Assembly: GCA_027347125.1 (NCBI GenBank)
Contig: DAIERC010000075.1
Location: forward strand, 1 to 6,296
Length of the DNA: 6,296 bases
Source: Ignavibacteriales bacterium
Lineage (GTDB): Bacteria > Bacteroidota > Ignavibacteria > Ignavibacteriales > Ignavibacteriaceae
Reading direction: 5' to 3'
Within the stretch, counting starts at the first letter, position 1. Each line of letters starts with the position of its first letter. Below, piece after piece: positions 5,644 through 6,296 of this stretch. The notes below the pieces were generated by a model. It was not told the origin of the DNA. It was given only the letters and a program-made list of their open reading frames with translations, and did no database searches. The translations under genes and the position numbers were made by a program.

Positions 5644-6296
5644 ATGAATAAAAAATTAATTCTGCTTTTGATGATGGTGTTTGTATCCGCATGCTTTGTA
5701 ACCGCTCAGGTTAAAGGTGACAGTACATTGCGAAAAGCGCCCGCGGAATTGACTGCTGAGAAAGTGGTTAACAACTATATCGAAGCTATCGGCGGTAAAG
5801 AAAATTTACTAAAGGTAAAAGACAGAACTACTGTTATGGCAGGAAACGTAATGGGCAAAGCGATTAAGATGACTATCTACCAGAAACAACCTGATAAAAT
5901 GAGGCAAATAATTGACGCCGGAACTTTTAAACAGAATATTTACTTCGACGGTAAAAAAGGAATTATGGAAGTCGCGGGGAAAAAGCTTGATGTTAAAGGT
6001 AAAGAACTTGAAAAACTAAAATTTGAGTCGTCTCTTTATTTATTGCCTGAACTCGGCTCGCTGGGGATTAAATTAAAACTGGAAGGAGTGGCAAATGTAA
6101 ACGGCAAAGACGCCTATAAAATCGATATGATACTTCCTTCCGGAACAACATGGGTGCAATACTACGATCCGGAAACATGGCTTAAGGTTGAAGAATCAAA
6201 AGAAATAAATACGCCGCAAGGTACATTTGCCCAAAATACTTTCTTTAGCAACTACCGTGAAGTATCCGGCGTGAAATACCCGTTTACGGTAAATCA
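5644..6296 (+). CDS. Exported LolA-like / outer-membrane lipoprotein-sorting family protein, N-terminal part (3' end outside window)
   Basis: This is an exported protein whose 217 visible residues have no stop, so the gene continues to the right. The start ATG follows GGGA (5635-5638) at 5 bases. The leader MNKKLILLLMMVFVSACFVTAQ can be read two ways: signal peptidase I cleavage at VTA|Q, or a lipoprotein with Cys17 in the lipobox-like VSAC. From residue 37 it reads TAEKVVNNYIEAIGGKENLL, then YQKQPDKMRQ (79-88), QNIYFDGKKGIMEV (97-110), VNGKDAYKIDMILPSG (152-167), YYDPETWLKV (173-182) and FFSNYREVSGVKYPF (200-214). This succession of beta-strands resembles the LolA-like lipid-binding fold found in Bacteroidota/Ignavibacteria lipoprotein-sorting proteins. 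As I recall, it also occurs as a C-terminal domain of some M16 peptidases, but no peptidase HxxEH motif is visible here. Assignment rests on pattern recognition. The ligand, possibly a lipid or lipoprotein, is inferred from the fold. Confidence 0.75.
   Translation, partial: MNKKLILLLMMVFVSACFVTAQVKGDSTLRKAPAELTAEKVVNNYIEAIGGKENLLKVKDRTTVMAGNVMGKAIKMTIYQKQPDKMRQIIDAGTFKQNIYFDGKKGIMEVAGKKLDVKGKELEKLKFESSLYLLPELGSLGIKLKLEGVANVNGKDAYKIDMILPSGTTWVQYYDPETWLKVEESKEINTPQGTFAQNTFFSNYREVSGVKYPFTVN

Overview
The window looks like chromosomal DNA from a Gram-negative member of the Bacteroidota/Chlorobiota (FCB) group, and an Ignavibacteria-like organism would fit. The grounds are a DUF5686-type protein with an N-terminal carboxypeptidase-regulatory-like domain, several signal peptides ending just before Gln, AT-rich spacers and generally weak Shine-Dalgarno sequences. 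The phylum call is inference from gene families; no rRNA or other taxonomic marker is present.

Layout. (1) Positions 1-1590, plus strand: the last ~100 residues of an RND (AcrB/CusA superfamily) inner-membrane efflux pump, followed with a 4-base stop/start overlap by a complete TolC-family outer-membrane channel. These are the last two genes of a tripartite efflux operon whose adaptor and most of the pump lie to the left. (2) Positions 1630-1667: a strong hairpin with T-rich sequence on both sides, which acts as a shared terminator for the efflux operon and the converging next gene. (3) Positions 1666-2430, minus strand: a secreted or periplasmic TPR-repeat protein. (4) Positions 2443-2920: a 478-base AT-rich spacer without a convincing gene. 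It holds a sequence resembling the 3' end of a tRNA (T-arm plus 3' acceptor strand) and a short leucine-rich reading-frame remnant. (5) Positions 2921-5335, minus strand: a complete 804-residue DUF5686-type outer-membrane protein. (6) Positions 5336-5643: a 308-base spacer between divergent genes, with a GC-rich 6-bp hairpin. (7) Positions 5644-6296, plus strand: the first 217 residues of an exported protein resembling LolA-like/outer-membrane lipoprotein-sorting proteins, running off the right edge.

Every gene encodes an envelope component: inner-membrane pump, outer-membrane channel, periplasmic TPR protein, outer-membrane barrel, and a LolA-like exported protein. Apart from the pump and channel, nothing in the sequence shows that they work together. 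I see no CRISPR array, toxin-antitoxin pair, transposase, recombinase or defence system. I find no evidence of a novel system; the most unusual item is the tRNA-3'-end-like fragment near 2466-2493.
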